Shown piece after piece: positions 1 through 9,911 of a DNA stretch of 64,000 nt. The position numbers and the translations under genes were made by a program. How positions within the stretch are numbered: position 1 is the first letter of the stretch; the number at the start of each line of letters is the position of its first letter. The notes under the pieces are model-generated. The model was given only the letters and a program-made list of their open reading frames with translations, ran no database searches and was not told where the DNA came from. This DNA is from JAABVD01 sp965204545 (GTDB taxonomy: Bacteria > Verrucomicrobiota > Verrucomicrobiia > Opitutales > UBA2995), in assembly GCA_965204545.1 (NCBI GenBank), contig CBDBFA010000003.1, positions 1,674,001 to 1,738,000 of the forward strand, written 5' to 3'.

Positions 1-1194
1 CTTGCCCGGGAGATTGAGACGTGTGAATTTACCTGGTCGATATCCATGGAGGACGTCCACATGAATATCGAACGGGCCCTCATCGAGCGGGTTCCGGAAG
101 CGGAGAAGCTGCACGCCGGAAGGTCGCGGAACGATCAAGTGGCCACCGATGTGCGGTTGTTTGTCAAAGCGCAGGCGCGTGAGATTACCGGTGGTCTCCG
201 TGCGGTCATGAATGTCCTCCTGGATCGAGCGGAAGGGGATGGAGAGATTCTCCTGCCTGGTTACACCCATTTGCAGCGGGCTCAACCCGTGAGTTTGGGG
301 CATCATTTGTTGGCATACGTGGAGATGCTTGGGCGGGACCTGAGGCGAATGAATCATGTGGCCGACCAAGCAAACTGGTGCCCGTTGGGATCGGGAGCGT
401 TGGCCGGAACTACCTTGCCCATCGACCGGGAATTTACTGCGAGAATTCTGGGCTTCGTCGATTCCGGGGGGGAGCCTCGGTTGACCCGGAACAGTATGGA
501 TGCGGTAAGCGATCGCGATTGGATACTGGATGCGGTTTACGCCTGCGCCATGATTGGCCTTCATTTGTCGCGTTTGGCGGAAGATTTGATTTTGTGGTGC
601 AGCAGCGAGTTTGGATTCGTCAATCTGCCCCAATCCTATTCTACGGGGTCTTCTTTGATGCCGCAGAAAATGAACCCGGATGCCATGGAACTGGTCCGGG
701 GCAAGTCCGGGCGGATGGTGGGCGATTTACAAACCCTGTTGACCCTGGTGAAGGGCTTGCCCCTCACCTATAATCGGGATCTCCAGGAAGATAAACTCCC
801 CCTGTTTGACGCCTGTGACCAAGTGATGCTTTCCCTGCAAGTGGTGGAAGGCGTGTTGCAGGGGATGGAGGTGAACGCGGTCAGGTGTGCCTCAGCCGTT
901 TCCGACCCCGTCCTGCTCGCCACCGATGTGGTAGATTACCTGATAGGGAAGGGGGTTGCTTTCCGCAAGGCCCACCATGCAGTTGGAGCCTTGGTGGCCC
1001 GGTCCGAGGAATTGGGCGTCCGGCTGAATGAAATTTCCCTGGAGGAAGCAAGGAAAATCGAGGCCCATTTCGGGGAAGACTGGGTCGAGGCATTGGATAT
1101 CGGAAAGGCCATGGCTGCCCGGGAAAAGCCGGGAATGCCGGGTCCGAAACAGGTCGGGAAGCAAATCCGTTACTGGCGATCCTTCCTGGCTTGA
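1..1194 (+). CDS. argH: argininosuccinate lyase (5' end outside window)
   Basis: The last step of arginine synthesis: splits argininosuccinate into arginine and fumarate in the cytosol. The reading frame is open from base 1, so the gene is cut by the window edge; an internal ATG at 46 is not the true start because family sequence continues upstream. The visible 397 codons hold the KLHAGRSRNDQVATD block near nt 106-150 and the fumarase/lyase superfamily signature GSSLMPQKMNPD near nt 646-681, which carries the catalytic serine loop. The family is usually about 460 residues, so roughly 60 residues are missing to the left. It converges on the DUF255 gene with a 15-base gap and no clear terminator hairpin. 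Confidence 0.97.
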   Translation, partial: LAREIETCEFTWSISMEDVHMNIERALIERVPEAEKLHAGRSRNDQVATDVRLFVKAQAREITGGLRAVMNVLLDRAEGDGEILLPGYTHLQRAQPVSLGHHLLAYVEMLGRDLRRMNHVADQANWCPLGSGALAGTTLPIDREFTARILGFVDSGGEPRLTRNSMDAVSDRDWILDAVYACAMIGLHLSRLAEDLILWCSSEFGFVNLPQSYSTGSSLMPQKMNPDAMELVRGKSGRMVGDLQTLLTLVKGLPLTYNRDLQEDKLPLFDACDQVMLSLQVVEGVLQGMEVNAVRCASAVSDPVLLATDVVDYLIGKGVAFRKAHHAVGALVARSEELGVRLNEISLEEARKIEAHFGEDWVEALDIGKAMAAREKPGMPGPKQVGKQIRYWRSFLA

Positions 1195-1209
1195 CTGGGG
1201 ATGGGCAAA

Positions 1210-3216
1210 CTATTGAAACAGGACTTCAGGCTTGCTCACTGGGAGGAGGCACACGGTGCCGATGCAGCGCTGGTAACCGGGCGGTTGTTCGGGCTCATTT
1301 GAAAGCAGGCAAAATCGCTTTACCCAGGGTTGTCGGCGGAGAACCGCGGCAAGGTCGTCCAAATTATCCACGTCTTTGGCTTTAATGACCTCGATACCGT
1401 TGCTGTCCGCCACGAGCGCCCCCAAGGCGTGGGGAATCCCGTTCGGACTTCTTGCGATCGGACCCGAGTAGGCCTGCCGGAGTTCCAGAAACGCTTCCTG
1501 ATATGAGGGGTCGAGGGTCAGGTAATAGAGGCTGCTTAGCACGTGAAGCATGGATGCATTACCCGACGGGATTGCTCCATCCCACCACTCCTTCTTGCGA
1601 GTGATCAGGCTCTCGTGATCGTGGGAGGTAAAGTAGAAGCCCACCGCCTCGGGATCTTTGAAATGGGTCAGCGCCGCCTTGGTTATGGCCTCGCAACGGT
1701 TCAGGTAACGCTTGGATTGGCCCGGGTTGAAGGTGTCGGAGTAGGCCACGATTGCCAGCAAGGCCTCGGCGTAAAATGCGTAATCGTCGAGATAAGCATT
1801 GACGGCCCCCTCGTTGTAATAGACCGAATAGAGCCGGTTGTCGGGGGTGCGCACATTGTCCCAAATGAAATCTGCGGCGGTGCGGGCGGCGGCAAAAAGA
1901 TCGGGCCGATCCAGGGCGAATCCCGCTTCCGCCAACCCGCGAATCAACAGACTGTTCCAGGAGGTGAGTTGTTTTTTGTCCAATCCGGGAGGGATGCGGC
2001 CCTTTCGGTGCCGAAACAGTTTGGCCCGGGCCGCCGCCAGGGACTGGCGGATTTCAAAATCGCTTTCCGTGAGGGTGGGGTTGGAAAAACCGTGCTCAAA
2101 GTTGCCGGCCCGGGTGATGTTGTAGGCTTGGCAAAATCGCTTTCCCTCCTCCTGGCCCAAAACTTCCATTATTTCTTCCGGTTTCCAGACGTAAAATTTG
2201 CCTTCCACGCCTTCGCTGTCCGCGTCGAATGCCGAATAGAACCCCCCGTTGTCTGAACGCATCTCGCGCAAGGCCCAGGTCGCTGTTTCCTCCACTATGG
2301 CCTTGTAGAGCGGTTTTCCATAGGTCAGCCAAGCTCTGCTGTAGGTATCCAGGAGAAGTCCATTGTCGTAGAGCATCTTTTCGAAGTGCGGGATGATCCA
2401 ATAGCGGTCCACACTGTAACGGGCAAAACCGCCCCCTATCTGATCGAATAAACCTCCGTGCCCCATACGCGTGAGGGTGGTTTCGATAACGGCGTCGATG
2501 CGGTCCATGGCGGGATTTACGGAAGAGTCCTTCCTGGAAATTTCCAGCCAGCCCTGTCGCACCTGAATCAGGTAGTTGAGGGCCATGGAAGGGGGAAATT
2601 TTGGCGCCGCGCCGAAGCCGCCGTAGGCGTCGTCGTGACGCCGCGTGAATTCGCGGCTGGTATCCAGCAACAGAGCCTGGTCAATAACGCTGCCGGCGGC
2701 GGCAAGAGGGGTGTTGGAAGCAACCAGGTTCTTCACGATATTTTCGGCATTTTCCTCCAATTGGTCGCGGTTGCGTTTAAAAAAATCCGATACCCGGATG
2801 AGGACCTGGGGCCAGGGAACCATGCCATTCCCCCGATCTTCCGGCGGGAAGTAGGTTCCACCAAAAAAGGGGCGTCCATCGGGCAGGCAAAACACGTTGA
2901 GGGGCCATCCGCCCCGCTGGGAGATCATCTGGACGGCATCCATGTAGATCTGGTCCACATCAGGGCGTTCCTCGCGGTCTACTTTGATGCAGACGAAGTG
3001 TTCGTTCATGAGTTGGGCGATGTACGGGTTTTCAAAGGATTCGTGTTCCATGACGTGGCACCAGTGACAGGAGGAGTATCCGATGCTCACCAATATGGGT
3101 TTGTCTTCCGCTTTGGCCTTGGCCAAGGCCTCCTCGCCCCAGGGGTGCCAATTCACCGGGTTGTCGGCGTGTTGCCGCAGGTATAAGCTCTTTTCGTTTA
3201 CGAGTTGATTGGGCAT
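1210..3216 (-). CDS. thioredoxin-domain protein, YyaL/DUF255 (SSP411) family
   Basis: A 668-residue protein of the DUF255/YyaL family, which joins an N-terminal thioredoxin-like fold to a six-hairpin-glycosidase-like (alpha/alpha toroid) domain. The N-terminus carries the family hallmark SSCHWCHVM with a CxxC pair at C50 and C53, followed by KVDREERPD and the GGWPLNVF and GGTYFPP blocks. The helical repeat region fills the rest. The biochemical role is not established for the family; a redox or carbohydrate-related role is speculation. The length is typical and no residues look broken. It starts at the ATG at 3214-3216 and is transcribed away from mutL, with 241 bases between the two genes that contain no recognisable feature. 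Confidence 0.9.
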   Translation of the reverse strand: MPNQLVNEKSLYLRQHADNPVNWHPWGEEALAKAKAEDKPILVSIGYSSCHWCHVMEHESFENPYIAQLMNEHFVCIKVDREERPDVDQIYMDAVQMISQRGGWPLNVFCLPDGRPFFGGTYFPPEDRGNGMVPWPQVLIRVSDFFKRNRDQLEENAENIVKNLVASNTPLAAAGSVIDQALLLDTSREFTRRHDDAYGGFGAAPKFPPSMALNYLIQVRQGWLEISRKDSSVNPAMDRIDAVIETTLTRMGHGGLFDQIGGGFARYSVDRYWIIPHFEKMLYDNGLLLDTYSRAWLTYGKPLYKAIVEETATWALREMRSDNGGFYSAFDADSEGVEGKFYVWKPEEIMEVLGQEEGKRFCQAYNITRAGNFEHGFSNPTLTESDFEIRQSLAAARAKLFRHRKGRIPPGLDKKQLTSWNSLLIRGLAEAGFALDRPDLFAAARTAADFIWDNVRTPDNRLYSVYYNEGAVNAYLDDYAFYAEALLAIVAYSDTFNPGQSKRYLNRCEAITKAALTHFKDPEAVGFYFTSHDHESLITRKKEWWDGAIPSGNASMLHVLSSLYYLTLDPSYQEAFLELRQAYSGPIARSPNGIPHALGALVADSNGIEVIKAKDVDNLDDLAAVLRRQPWVKRFCLLSNEPEQPPGYQRCIGTVCLLPVSKPEVLFQ

Positions 3217-3457
3217 GGCGACTAGGGTTCACCCGCGCGGTCTCAGGGGGAAGCGGCCATCAGGCCGATGCGCATGGGGTTGGATCGAAGTGGAGACATG
3301 GGGTTAATTGTAATGAGGGCAGTGTTATGGCTAATCGCTTCGACCTCAACCCGATCTTGCCGTTTTGCGGGGGTATTTTTTGCTGGATTAGGAGGATGGG
3401 GGTAAAAATGCTTTAGATCGAGAAGTAGATGACGCACCTTAATCCCTAAGTCCCTTT

Positions 3458-5272
3458 ATGGCTCAGATCCGAGTTCTTCCCGACCGCGTGGCCAATCAAA
3501 TCGCCGCTGGCGAAGTGATTGAAAGGCCTGCTGCGGTCGTCAAGGAGTTGCTGGAAAACAGCCTCGATGCCGGCGCTACCCGGGTGGAAATTGAATTTAA
3601 AAACGGGGGCCGTTCCCTTGTTCGGATTGAAGACAACGGGTCCGGAATGGGGCCGGACGAAGCCCTGCTGGCTATCGAAAGGCACGCCACCAGCAAGGTG
3701 AGGGAGGCGGAGGATCTCCTCAAAATTTCCACTTTCGGGTTCCGCGGGGAGGCCCTGCCTTCTATTGCCAGTGTTTCGAGGTTCCGGTTGAAAACCAGGC
3801 CGGCGTCGTCCCGGAGTGGTACCGAGTTGTTGATCAACGGGGGGAAACTGATACACGTGCGCGATTGTGGGATGCCCCACGGCACGCGAGTGGAAGTTGC
3901 CCATCTATTCAACGCGGTTCCGGCCCGCCGAAAATTCCTCAAAGCCGACAACACGGAAGCGGCTCACATCATCCATTTGGCCAAAGTTTACGCCATCGCC
4001 CATCCCAGGACCGGTTTCCGTCTCATGGAAAATGGGCGGATGGTTTTTGAATCCCCGGCCTGCCCCTCCCTGGAAGAACGGGTCAGGGAAATTTTCGGTC
4101 CCGCCGTGGTGGACAGGTTGATGGCGGTGGACGCAAAGGATGGGAATTACCGGCTGCGTGGATTGATCAGTCGGCCTGGGAAGGGCCGGTCCTCTCGGCA
4201 CGACATGATAACCATCGTAAATAAGCGCCCGGTAACCAGTTCCACTCTGAATCAGGCCCTGATCGAGTCGTATCACAGCTACCTTCCGCGCGGGAGGTAT
4301 CCGCAAGCTTTCCTCTTTCTCGATCTCGATTCCAGATCGGTGGACGTGAACGTGCATCCGTCCAAGCGGGAGATTCGTTTCCGGGAAGCCGCTCGTTTGC
4401 GGGGTTTTATCATTCGGAGTCTTTTGCAGGGAATCCGGTCAGCCGCGGCCCCCTGTGCAACCGGGGCCGCGGCCCCCGAAGCGGCCGGGGAGGAGGCCGG
4501 CGCCGTAGCAGCGCTTCCTTCCGCAGGGGATGCGGGGAATGCCATCCTGCAAACCCCCATTACGGCGCCTGAAAAAGGGGGAAGCGGCGGGGTGGAACCC
4601 GGAACGGCCCGCTCTCGGAGAAAAGGCCGGGATCCCGCCCCGGCGGGAGCGGCGCCCGATCCGGATTGGCAGTTGAAATGGCGATTTGTAGGGCACGTCC
4701 AGAAGGGGCTGGCGATCTTTGACACCGCCAGTGGCATCATCCTGCTCGACCGCCGGGCCGCCCATCAAAGGGTCTTGTTCGAGCAATTGGAAAAGCAGTA
4801 CCGGGACAGGAATGTGCCGGCCCAGCAATTGTTGATACCGGTTCCCTTTGAATTGGATGCGTTGGGATCGGCAGCCTTGCTCGATCATTTGGATTTCCTG
4901 AACGAGAACGGTTTCAAGATCGTGGAGTTCGGGCGTAATTTCTTCCGGCTCGAGGCCACCCCGGTCTGGACCTCCGCCGAAGAGGGCGAATCGCTGATTA
5001 AAGACCTTGTCGGGTTGATGAAGGCCGGGACTTTCAGTAAAAACAAGCCGTTGGAAGCCTTCGATCAATTGGCCCGCCTGGCCTGCCAGCGTTCCGTGCG
5101 GTTGGACGATTCAGTCTCGGAAAAGGAAGTGATCGAACTTGCTAACCAGCTATTGCAGTGTAAAAACCCCCTTTTAAGTCCCCTGGGCAGGCCGACCTAC
5201 ATCGAATGGGGGCGCAATGAACTGGATCGCAGGTTTTATCGGAATTCGGCCCCTTCCAGCGCACAATGGTGA
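3458..5272 (+). CDS. mutL: DNA mismatch repair protein MutL, endonuclease motifs lost
   Basis: MutL couples MutS mismatch recognition to strand incision. The GHKL ATPase half is intact: LLENSLDAGA near residue 31-40, DNGSGMG near 60 and STFGFRGEAL near 95-103. A low-complexity Ala/Gly/Pro linker (about residues 330-400) joins it to the C-terminal dimerisation domain. In that domain the metal-binding endonuclease motifs of MutH-less bacteria are altered: DQHAxxE reads DRRAAHQ (about residue 430), ACHxA reads ACQRS (about 541), and CPHGRP reads SPLGRP (about 573). I infer that this MutL does not nick DNA itself. The glgP ATG follows 3 bases after the stop, suggesting co-transcription. The length of 604 is normal. 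Confidence 0.96.
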   Translation: MAQIRVLPDRVANQIAAGEVIERPAAVVKELLENSLDAGATRVEIEFKNGGRSLVRIEDNGSGMGPDEALLAIERHATSKVREAEDLLKISTFGFRGEALPSIASVSRFRLKTRPASSRSGTELLINGGKLIHVRDCGMPHGTRVEVAHLFNAVPARRKFLKADNTEAAHIIHLAKVYAIAHPRTGFRLMENGRMVFESPACPSLEERVREIFGPAVVDRLMAVDAKDGNYRLRGLISRPGKGRSSRHDMITIVNKRPVTSSTLNQALIESYHSYLPRGRYPQAFLFLDLDSRSVDVNVHPSKREIRFREAARLRGFIIRSLLQGIRSAAAPCATGAAAPEAAGEEAGAVAALPSAGDAGNAILQTPITAPEKGGSGGVEPGTARSRRKGRDPAPAGAAPDPDWQLKWRFVGHVQKGLAIFDTASGIILLDRRAAHQRVLFEQLEKQYRDRNVPAQQLLIPVPFELDALGSAALLDHLDFLNENGFKIVEFGRNFFRLEATPVWTSAEEGESLIKDLVGLMKAGTFSKNKPLEAFDQLARLACQRSVRLDDSVSEKEVIELANQLLQCKNPLLSPLGRPTYIEWGRNELDRRFYRNSAPSSAQW

Positions 5273-5275
5273 GAT

Positions 5276-7762
5276 ATGCTGACTGAAAGACAGAGAGCAA
5301 AAAGCGGATTCCGCTTCAATACCGAAGATACGGTGGAGGGAATGAAAGCCTCCATCTTGAATCACTTGAAATTTACCCTGGCGCGGCACACCGGGTTCGC
5401 CGGAAAACGGGACTGGTGGATGTCGACTTGCATGGCGGTTCGGGATCGCATTCTCGAACGCATGATGGCCACCCAGGAGTTGCATCGCGAAAACGACGTC
5501 CGCCGGGTCTACTACCTTTCATTGGAATACCTGATGGGCCGGCTCCTCATCAACAACCTTTTCAATACCGGACTGGAGGGGAAAGCAAGGCGGGCCCTGA
5601 AGGAGTTGGGGTTCAGCCTGGATGAAATCCGGGAGGAGGAACCTGACATGGGGTTGGGTAACGGGGGCCTGGGACGTCTGGCCGCTTGTTATCTGGATTC
5701 ATTGGCCACTCTGGATTACCCGGCCATCGGATACGGCATCCACTATGAATACGGCCTGTTCCGCCAGGAATTTGTCAATGGGCATCAGGTCGAACACCCC
5801 GATAACTGGCTGCAGTACGCCAATCCCTGGGAGGTGGTGCGACCCGAATATTCCATGGAGGTCCACCTTTACGGGCGCGTTGAAAGACACTTCGATTCTT
5901 TCGGAAACCCGAGTCCGGCCTGGGTGAATACGCAGACCTTGATCGGCGTTCCCTTCGATATTCCCATTTGTGGATTTGGAGGGGGAACGGTAAATTTCCT
6001 TCGTTTGTGGGCTTCCAAGTCCTCGGAGGAGTTCGACTTCGACACCTTTAATAGGGGAGGTTATGTCGAGGCGGTGCAGGAGAAGGCGGAAAGCGAAACC
6101 ATTTCAAAGGTGTTGTATCCGAACGACGAAACGGAAAGCGGCAAGGAACTTCGCCTGGTCCAACAATACTTTTTTGTCAGTTGTTCCCTTCAGGATATCA
6201 TTCGCCGCTATAAGACAGCGCATTCCGGCTGGGATGCCTTTGCCGACAAGGCGGCTATTCAGCTCAACGATACCCATCCCGCGTTGGCCATCGTGGAACT
6301 GATGCGGATCCTCTTAGACGAGGAAAACATGTCCTGGAAACAAGCCTGGGCCATGGTGAGGAAGATCTTTGGTTACACCAACCACACCCTGTTGCCGGAA
6401 GCCCTTGAAAAATGGAGTGTGGCTCTATGGGAGAAGGTGTTGCCCCGCCATTTGGAAATCGTTTTTGAAATCAATCAGTGGTTTCTGGACACGGAAGTGG
6501 AGAAGCAATGGCCGGGGGACAACCGCATGAAGGAGCGGGTATCGCTGATCGAGGAGGCTGATGGCAAAAGGATACGCATGGCATACCTTTCCGTGGTGGG
6601 CAGCCATAGCACCAATGGCGTTGCCGCCCTTCACACCGAGTTGTTGAAACAACACCTGTTCAAGGATTTCTACGCCCTCTACCCGGCCCGTTTTAATAAT
6701 AAAACCAACGGCATTACCCCGCGGCGGTGGTTATTGGCCTGTAATCCGCGATTGTCCGCCCTGATAACCGAACACATCGGAGACAAGTGGCCCATCGACC
6801 TGAATTTGTTGCGGAAGCTCGAACCCTTCGCCGGTCAGGCGGCCTTCCGGAAGCGGTTCATGGACATAAAATTGGAGAACAAGAAGCGGCTCGGCGGCAT
6901 TATCCGGGACCTTTGTCACATCGAAGTAAATCCACATGCCCTGTTCGACGTACAGGTAAAGCGGTTGCACGAGTACAAGCGGCAACACCTCAATTTGTTG
7001 CACATTCTCACCTTGTATTACCGGATTCTGCACGACCCGGACTTCGAGATGGCCCCCCGGGTGTTCATTTTTGGGGCCAAGGCGGCTCCAGGGTATTATC
7101 TGGCCAAAACCATTATCAAGGCCATCAATTCCGTGGGAGAGGCAATCAATAACGATCCCCGGGTAAAAGACCGGATCAAAGTGGCTTTTCTTCCCAACTA
7201 TGGGGTGTCGCTCAGTGAGAAGATCATTCCCGCGGCCGATTTATCCGAACAGATTTCAACGGCGGGCAAAGAGGCCTCGGGAACGGGAAATATGAAGTTG
7301 GCGCTGAACGGAGCCCTTACCATTGGAACCCTCGATGGGGCCAACGTGGAAATTCTGGATGAAGTCGGGCCGGAAAATATCTTCATATTCGGGCTGACCG
7401 TGAAGCAGGTGGAATCGCTGCGCGCCAAAGGCTATAACCCCTATCATTACTATTACCGCAATAACGAACTGAGAAACATTGTGGATTGGTTGGGCAGCGA
7501 TGCCTTTACTCCGGATGAACCGGGGGTTTTGGCCCCTTTGCGACACAACCTCCTCGATGGCGGGGATCCCTTTCTCGTATTGGCCGATTACGAAGCCTAC
7601 GTGAGAAAGCAGAAAGTCGTGGAAATTGCCTTCCGCGATAAGGAGGAATGGGCGCGCAAAGCTATTATCAATACGGCCCGCGTCGGTAAATTTTCCTCCG
7701 ACCGCGCCATCCTGCAATACGCGGAGGAGGTCTGGAACCTGAAACCTGTCCCGGTTCCCTGA
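5276..7762 (+). CDS. glgP: glycogen/alpha-glucan phosphorylase
   Basis: A PLP-dependent GT35 enzyme that releases glucose-1-phosphate from glycogen or maltodextrin with inorganic phosphate, in the cytosol. The 828-residue length matches the family. The pyridoxal-phosphate signature EASGTGNMKLALNGAL lies at about residues 664-680, with the PLP lysine at about 673, followed by TIGTLDGANVEI. The N-terminal YYLSLEYLMGR and GLGNGGLGRLA blocks are present. The gene starts 3 bases after mutL; the pairing looks like an operon of convenience and I know of no functional link. No glycogen synthesis genes are in the window. Confidence 0.97.
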   Translation: MLTERQRAKSGFRFNTEDTVEGMKASILNHLKFTLARHTGFAGKRDWWMSTCMAVRDRILERMMATQELHRENDVRRVYYLSLEYLMGRLLINNLFNTGLEGKARRALKELGFSLDEIREEEPDMGLGNGGLGRLAACYLDSLATLDYPAIGYGIHYEYGLFRQEFVNGHQVEHPDNWLQYANPWEVVRPEYSMEVHLYGRVERHFDSFGNPSPAWVNTQTLIGVPFDIPICGFGGGTVNFLRLWASKSSEEFDFDTFNRGGYVEAVQEKAESETISKVLYPNDETESGKELRLVQQYFFVSCSLQDIIRRYKTAHSGWDAFADKAAIQLNDTHPALAIVELMRILLDEENMSWKQAWAMVRKIFGYTNHTLLPEALEKWSVALWEKVLPRHLEIVFEINQWFLDTEVEKQWPGDNRMKERVSLIEEADGKRIRMAYLSVVGSHSTNGVAALHTELLKQHLFKDFYALYPARFNNKTNGITPRRWLLACNPRLSALITEHIGDKWPIDLNLLRKLEPFAGQAAFRKRFMDIKLENKKRLGGIIRDLCHIEVNPHALFDVQVKRLHEYKRQHLNLLHILTLYYRILHDPDFEMAPRVFIFGAKAAPGYYLAKTIIKAINSVGEAINNDPRVKDRIKVAFLPNYGVSLSEKIIPAADLSEQISTAGKEASGTGNMKLALNGALTIGTLDGANVEILDEVGPENIFIFGLTVKQVESLRAKGYNPYHYYYRNNELRNIVDWLGSDAFTPDEPGVLAPLRHNLLDGGDPFLVLADYEAYVRKQKVVEIAFRDKEEWARKAIINTARVGKFSSDRAILQYAEEVWNLKPVPVP

Positions 7763-7821
7763 AGTATTGGCTCGATTTTCTCAATTGGAAGAGGAATTTT
7801 TCCTGACAAATTGATTCTCCC

Positions 7822-8631
7822 ATGCCACATCGCCCGTCGCGCCTTTTTCTGCCTTGCCTTCTGCACAAGGAAAGCATTCTCCCCCTCGTGCTAAGCATGC
7901 TTTATTTACTGCCAGGTCGGTTGGATGCCAAAGAATCCTATGGACGGCCCTTTAACCCCGGGGACCATTTTTATTACGATGTCAAATGGGGGATTATGAA
8001 AGTCGGAGAGGCGGAAATGCTGGTGGAAAGAGCCGAGGAAGGCGAGGTCGGGGAACTGAAGCTCATTCTACTGCTTCGAACCACCCCTTGGGCCGACCTC
8101 CTCTACAGGGTGCGCAACCGCATTGAAAGTTTTACGGATGGAGAGGTCACGCAAACCCTGCATTACCGCAAGAACCAGAGGGAAGGCTCTTTGCACCGGG
8201 AAATTGTGGTTGATGTGGATTGGGACAAGCAGTCCGCCCAGTACTTCAATTTTGGTGAGCCGCTCGATCCCATCCCCATTGAACCGGGGTGTCAGGATCC
8301 CTTTTCCATATTGTTTGCCTATCGGCTCCATGAAAAAAAAATCGGCCAAACCATTCGAATCCCGGTTACGGATGGCAAAAAGACTATTATGACGGAAATC
8401 GAAATCGTCCGGGAGGAAAGGGTCAAAGTCGAGGCAGGGAGGTTCGATTGCGTGAGTGTCTCCGCCGACGTAAAGGGATTGGGTGGAGTTTTCAGCAAGA
8501 GTGAGAATGCCGCTATCGATCTTTGGTTTTCCAACGATGAGCACGAGATCATCGTAAAGATGACCAGTTCGGTGAACGTCGGGCGATTCAGGGTTGAATT
8601 GCGCAAGTACGTTCTGGGCAAATCAGCCTGA
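7822..8631 (+). CDS. DUF3108 family exported protein
   Basis: A 269-residue protein whose N-terminus is positively charged and followed by a hydrophobic run (about residues 18-32) and a likely cleavage site near LDA-KES, so export to the periplasm is likely. The mature part is beta-rich. The opening GDHFYYDVKWGIMKVGEAEM, the central DPFSILFAYRL and the C-terminal DLWFSNDEHEIIVKM are typical of the DUF3108 family, whose function is not known; members are often found near cell-envelope genes. It begins 59 bases after glgP and may be read from the same transcript. The start at 7822 is the first ATG ahead of the hydrophobic stretch. Confidence 0.82.
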   Translation: MPHRPSRLFLPCLLHKESILPLVLSMLYLLPGRLDAKESYGRPFNPGDHFYYDVKWGIMKVGEAEMLVERAEEGEVGELKLILLLRTTPWADLLYRVRNRIESFTDGEVTQTLHYRKNQREGSLHREIVVDVDWDKQSAQYFNFGEPLDPIPIEPGCQDPFSILFAYRLHEKKIGQTIRIPVTDGKKTIMTEIEIVREERVKVEAGRFDCVSVSADVKGLGGVFSKSENAAIDLWFSNDEHEIIVKMTSSVNVGRFRVELRKYVLGKSA

Positions 8632-8776
8632 CTCCATTGGCCCGCCTTCCTTATCCGATCGCTGCCCCATATACCCGGAAGTCCTCCCTCGTTCGAGTGC
8701 CGCATCCCGTCCGAGCATAATGCATTGAATCGAAAATCAAAACCCATTAAGGAAGCTTCATCCATTTATCGTAAAA

Positions 8777-9880
8777 ATGTCGCGGCGCCTGGAAAGTGAA
8801 TTTGACGCGGTCGAAACGGCCATCGAGGCCTTCGGCGACGGCCGTATTGTCATTGTTACCGACGACGTGGACCGGGAAAACGAGGGGGATCTGATTTTTG
8901 CGGCGGAAAAAGCCACTGCCGAACTGGTCAACATGATGATTCGCCACTGTAGTGGGGTTGTCTGCGTTCCCTGTGCGGAACCGCAACTGAAACGGCTGGG
9001 ACTCACCCCCATGGTTCCGTACAACCGCGAGTCCTACCGCACGGACTACACCGTGTCCGTAGATGCGGCCGAGGGCATAACAACGGGAATCAGCGCCTTT
9101 GACCGGGCGGAAACCATTCGCAGGATCGCTTCACCGCATACCACCCCCGAGGATCTGATCCAGCCGGGCCACGTATTTCCCCTCCGGGCCAAGCCGGGCG
9201 GGGTATTGGAGCGAAGCGGACATACCGAGGCCGCGGTCGATTTGGCCCAATTGGCCGGTTTGTTTCCCGCCGGTGTCTTGTGTGAAGTGGTGAATGAGGA
9301 TGGTACCATGGCCCGGCTTCCCCAGTTGGTGGAATTCAAGCATCGTTTCAACCTGCCCTTGATATCCATCGCCTCCCTCATCGAATACCGTCATAAACGG
9401 GATAAGCTGGTGGAACAGGTGGCCCGGCAACCCTTTCACTCCGCCTTCGGGGAATTTGAGATGTTTGTTTTCCGCAGCAAGATTGACGGCAGGCATCACC
9501 TCGCCTTTGTCAAAGGGAAGGTGTCGGGTGAACCCACCCTGGTCCGCGTGCAGAGCGAAAACGTGTTGCAGGATGTTTTCCGGGACATGCAGGGGGGCGG
9601 TTTTTTGAATTTGCGGGCTGCATTCGAGAAAATTTCCCGGGAGGGCCGCGGCGTGGTGCTTTATATGGAGCAGGCGAAGAGAGGGTTGGCCCTGGAGAGT
9701 CGAGGTGACCGGGCCACGGTCGGGAGGTCGGACATGGATTTCAGGGATTACGGGATTGGCGCGCAAATCCTGGTGGCCCTGGGTCTCAGGAAAATCCGGC
9801 TTCTCTACAGTACCCTTCGAAATGTAGTAGCTCTCGATGGGTACAACCTTGAAATTGTCGAGCAAGTGGCTTTGAACTGA
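8777..9880 (+). CDS. ribBA: 3,4-dihydroxy-2-butanone-4-phosphate synthase with degenerate GTP cyclohydrolase II domain
   Basis: A bifunctional-type riboflavin protein of 367 residues. The N-terminal RibB domain (about 1-200) looks active, with DDVDRENEGDL at about residues 30-40 and the HTEAAVDLA block; it converts ribulose 5-phosphate to the four-carbon precursor of the lumazine. The C-terminal half is RibA-like (SREGRGVV, DFRDYGIGAQIL), but the zinc site normally reading SECLTGDxxxSxxCDC here reads SENVLQDVFRDMQGGG, with no cysteine. I infer that GTP cyclohydrolase II activity is missing and must come from another gene. ribH follows 31 bases later. No FMN riboswitch is visible in the 145-base leader. 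Confidence 0.93.
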   Translation: MSRRLESEFDAVETAIEAFGDGRIVIVTDDVDRENEGDLIFAAEKATAELVNMMIRHCSGVVCVPCAEPQLKRLGLTPMVPYNRESYRTDYTVSVDAAEGITTGISAFDRAETIRRIASPHTTPEDLIQPGHVFPLRAKPGGVLERSGHTEAAVDLAQLAGLFPAGVLCEVVNEDGTMARLPQLVEFKHRFNLPLISIASLIEYRHKRDKLVEQVARQPFHSAFGEFEMFVFRSKIDGRHHLAFVKGKVSGEPTLVRVQSENVLQDVFRDMQGGGFLNLRAAFEKISREGRGVVLYMEQAKRGLALESRGDRATVGRSDMDFRDYGIGAQILVALGLRKIRLLYSTLRNVVALDGYNLEIVEQVALN

Positions 9881-9911
9881 CCCCCGTTAATTACCCGTTC
9901 TTTGTATTGGC

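Noticed and set aside
8632..8776. FMN riboswitch ahead of ribBA
   Set aside because: None of the conserved RFN-element blocks could be found in the leader.
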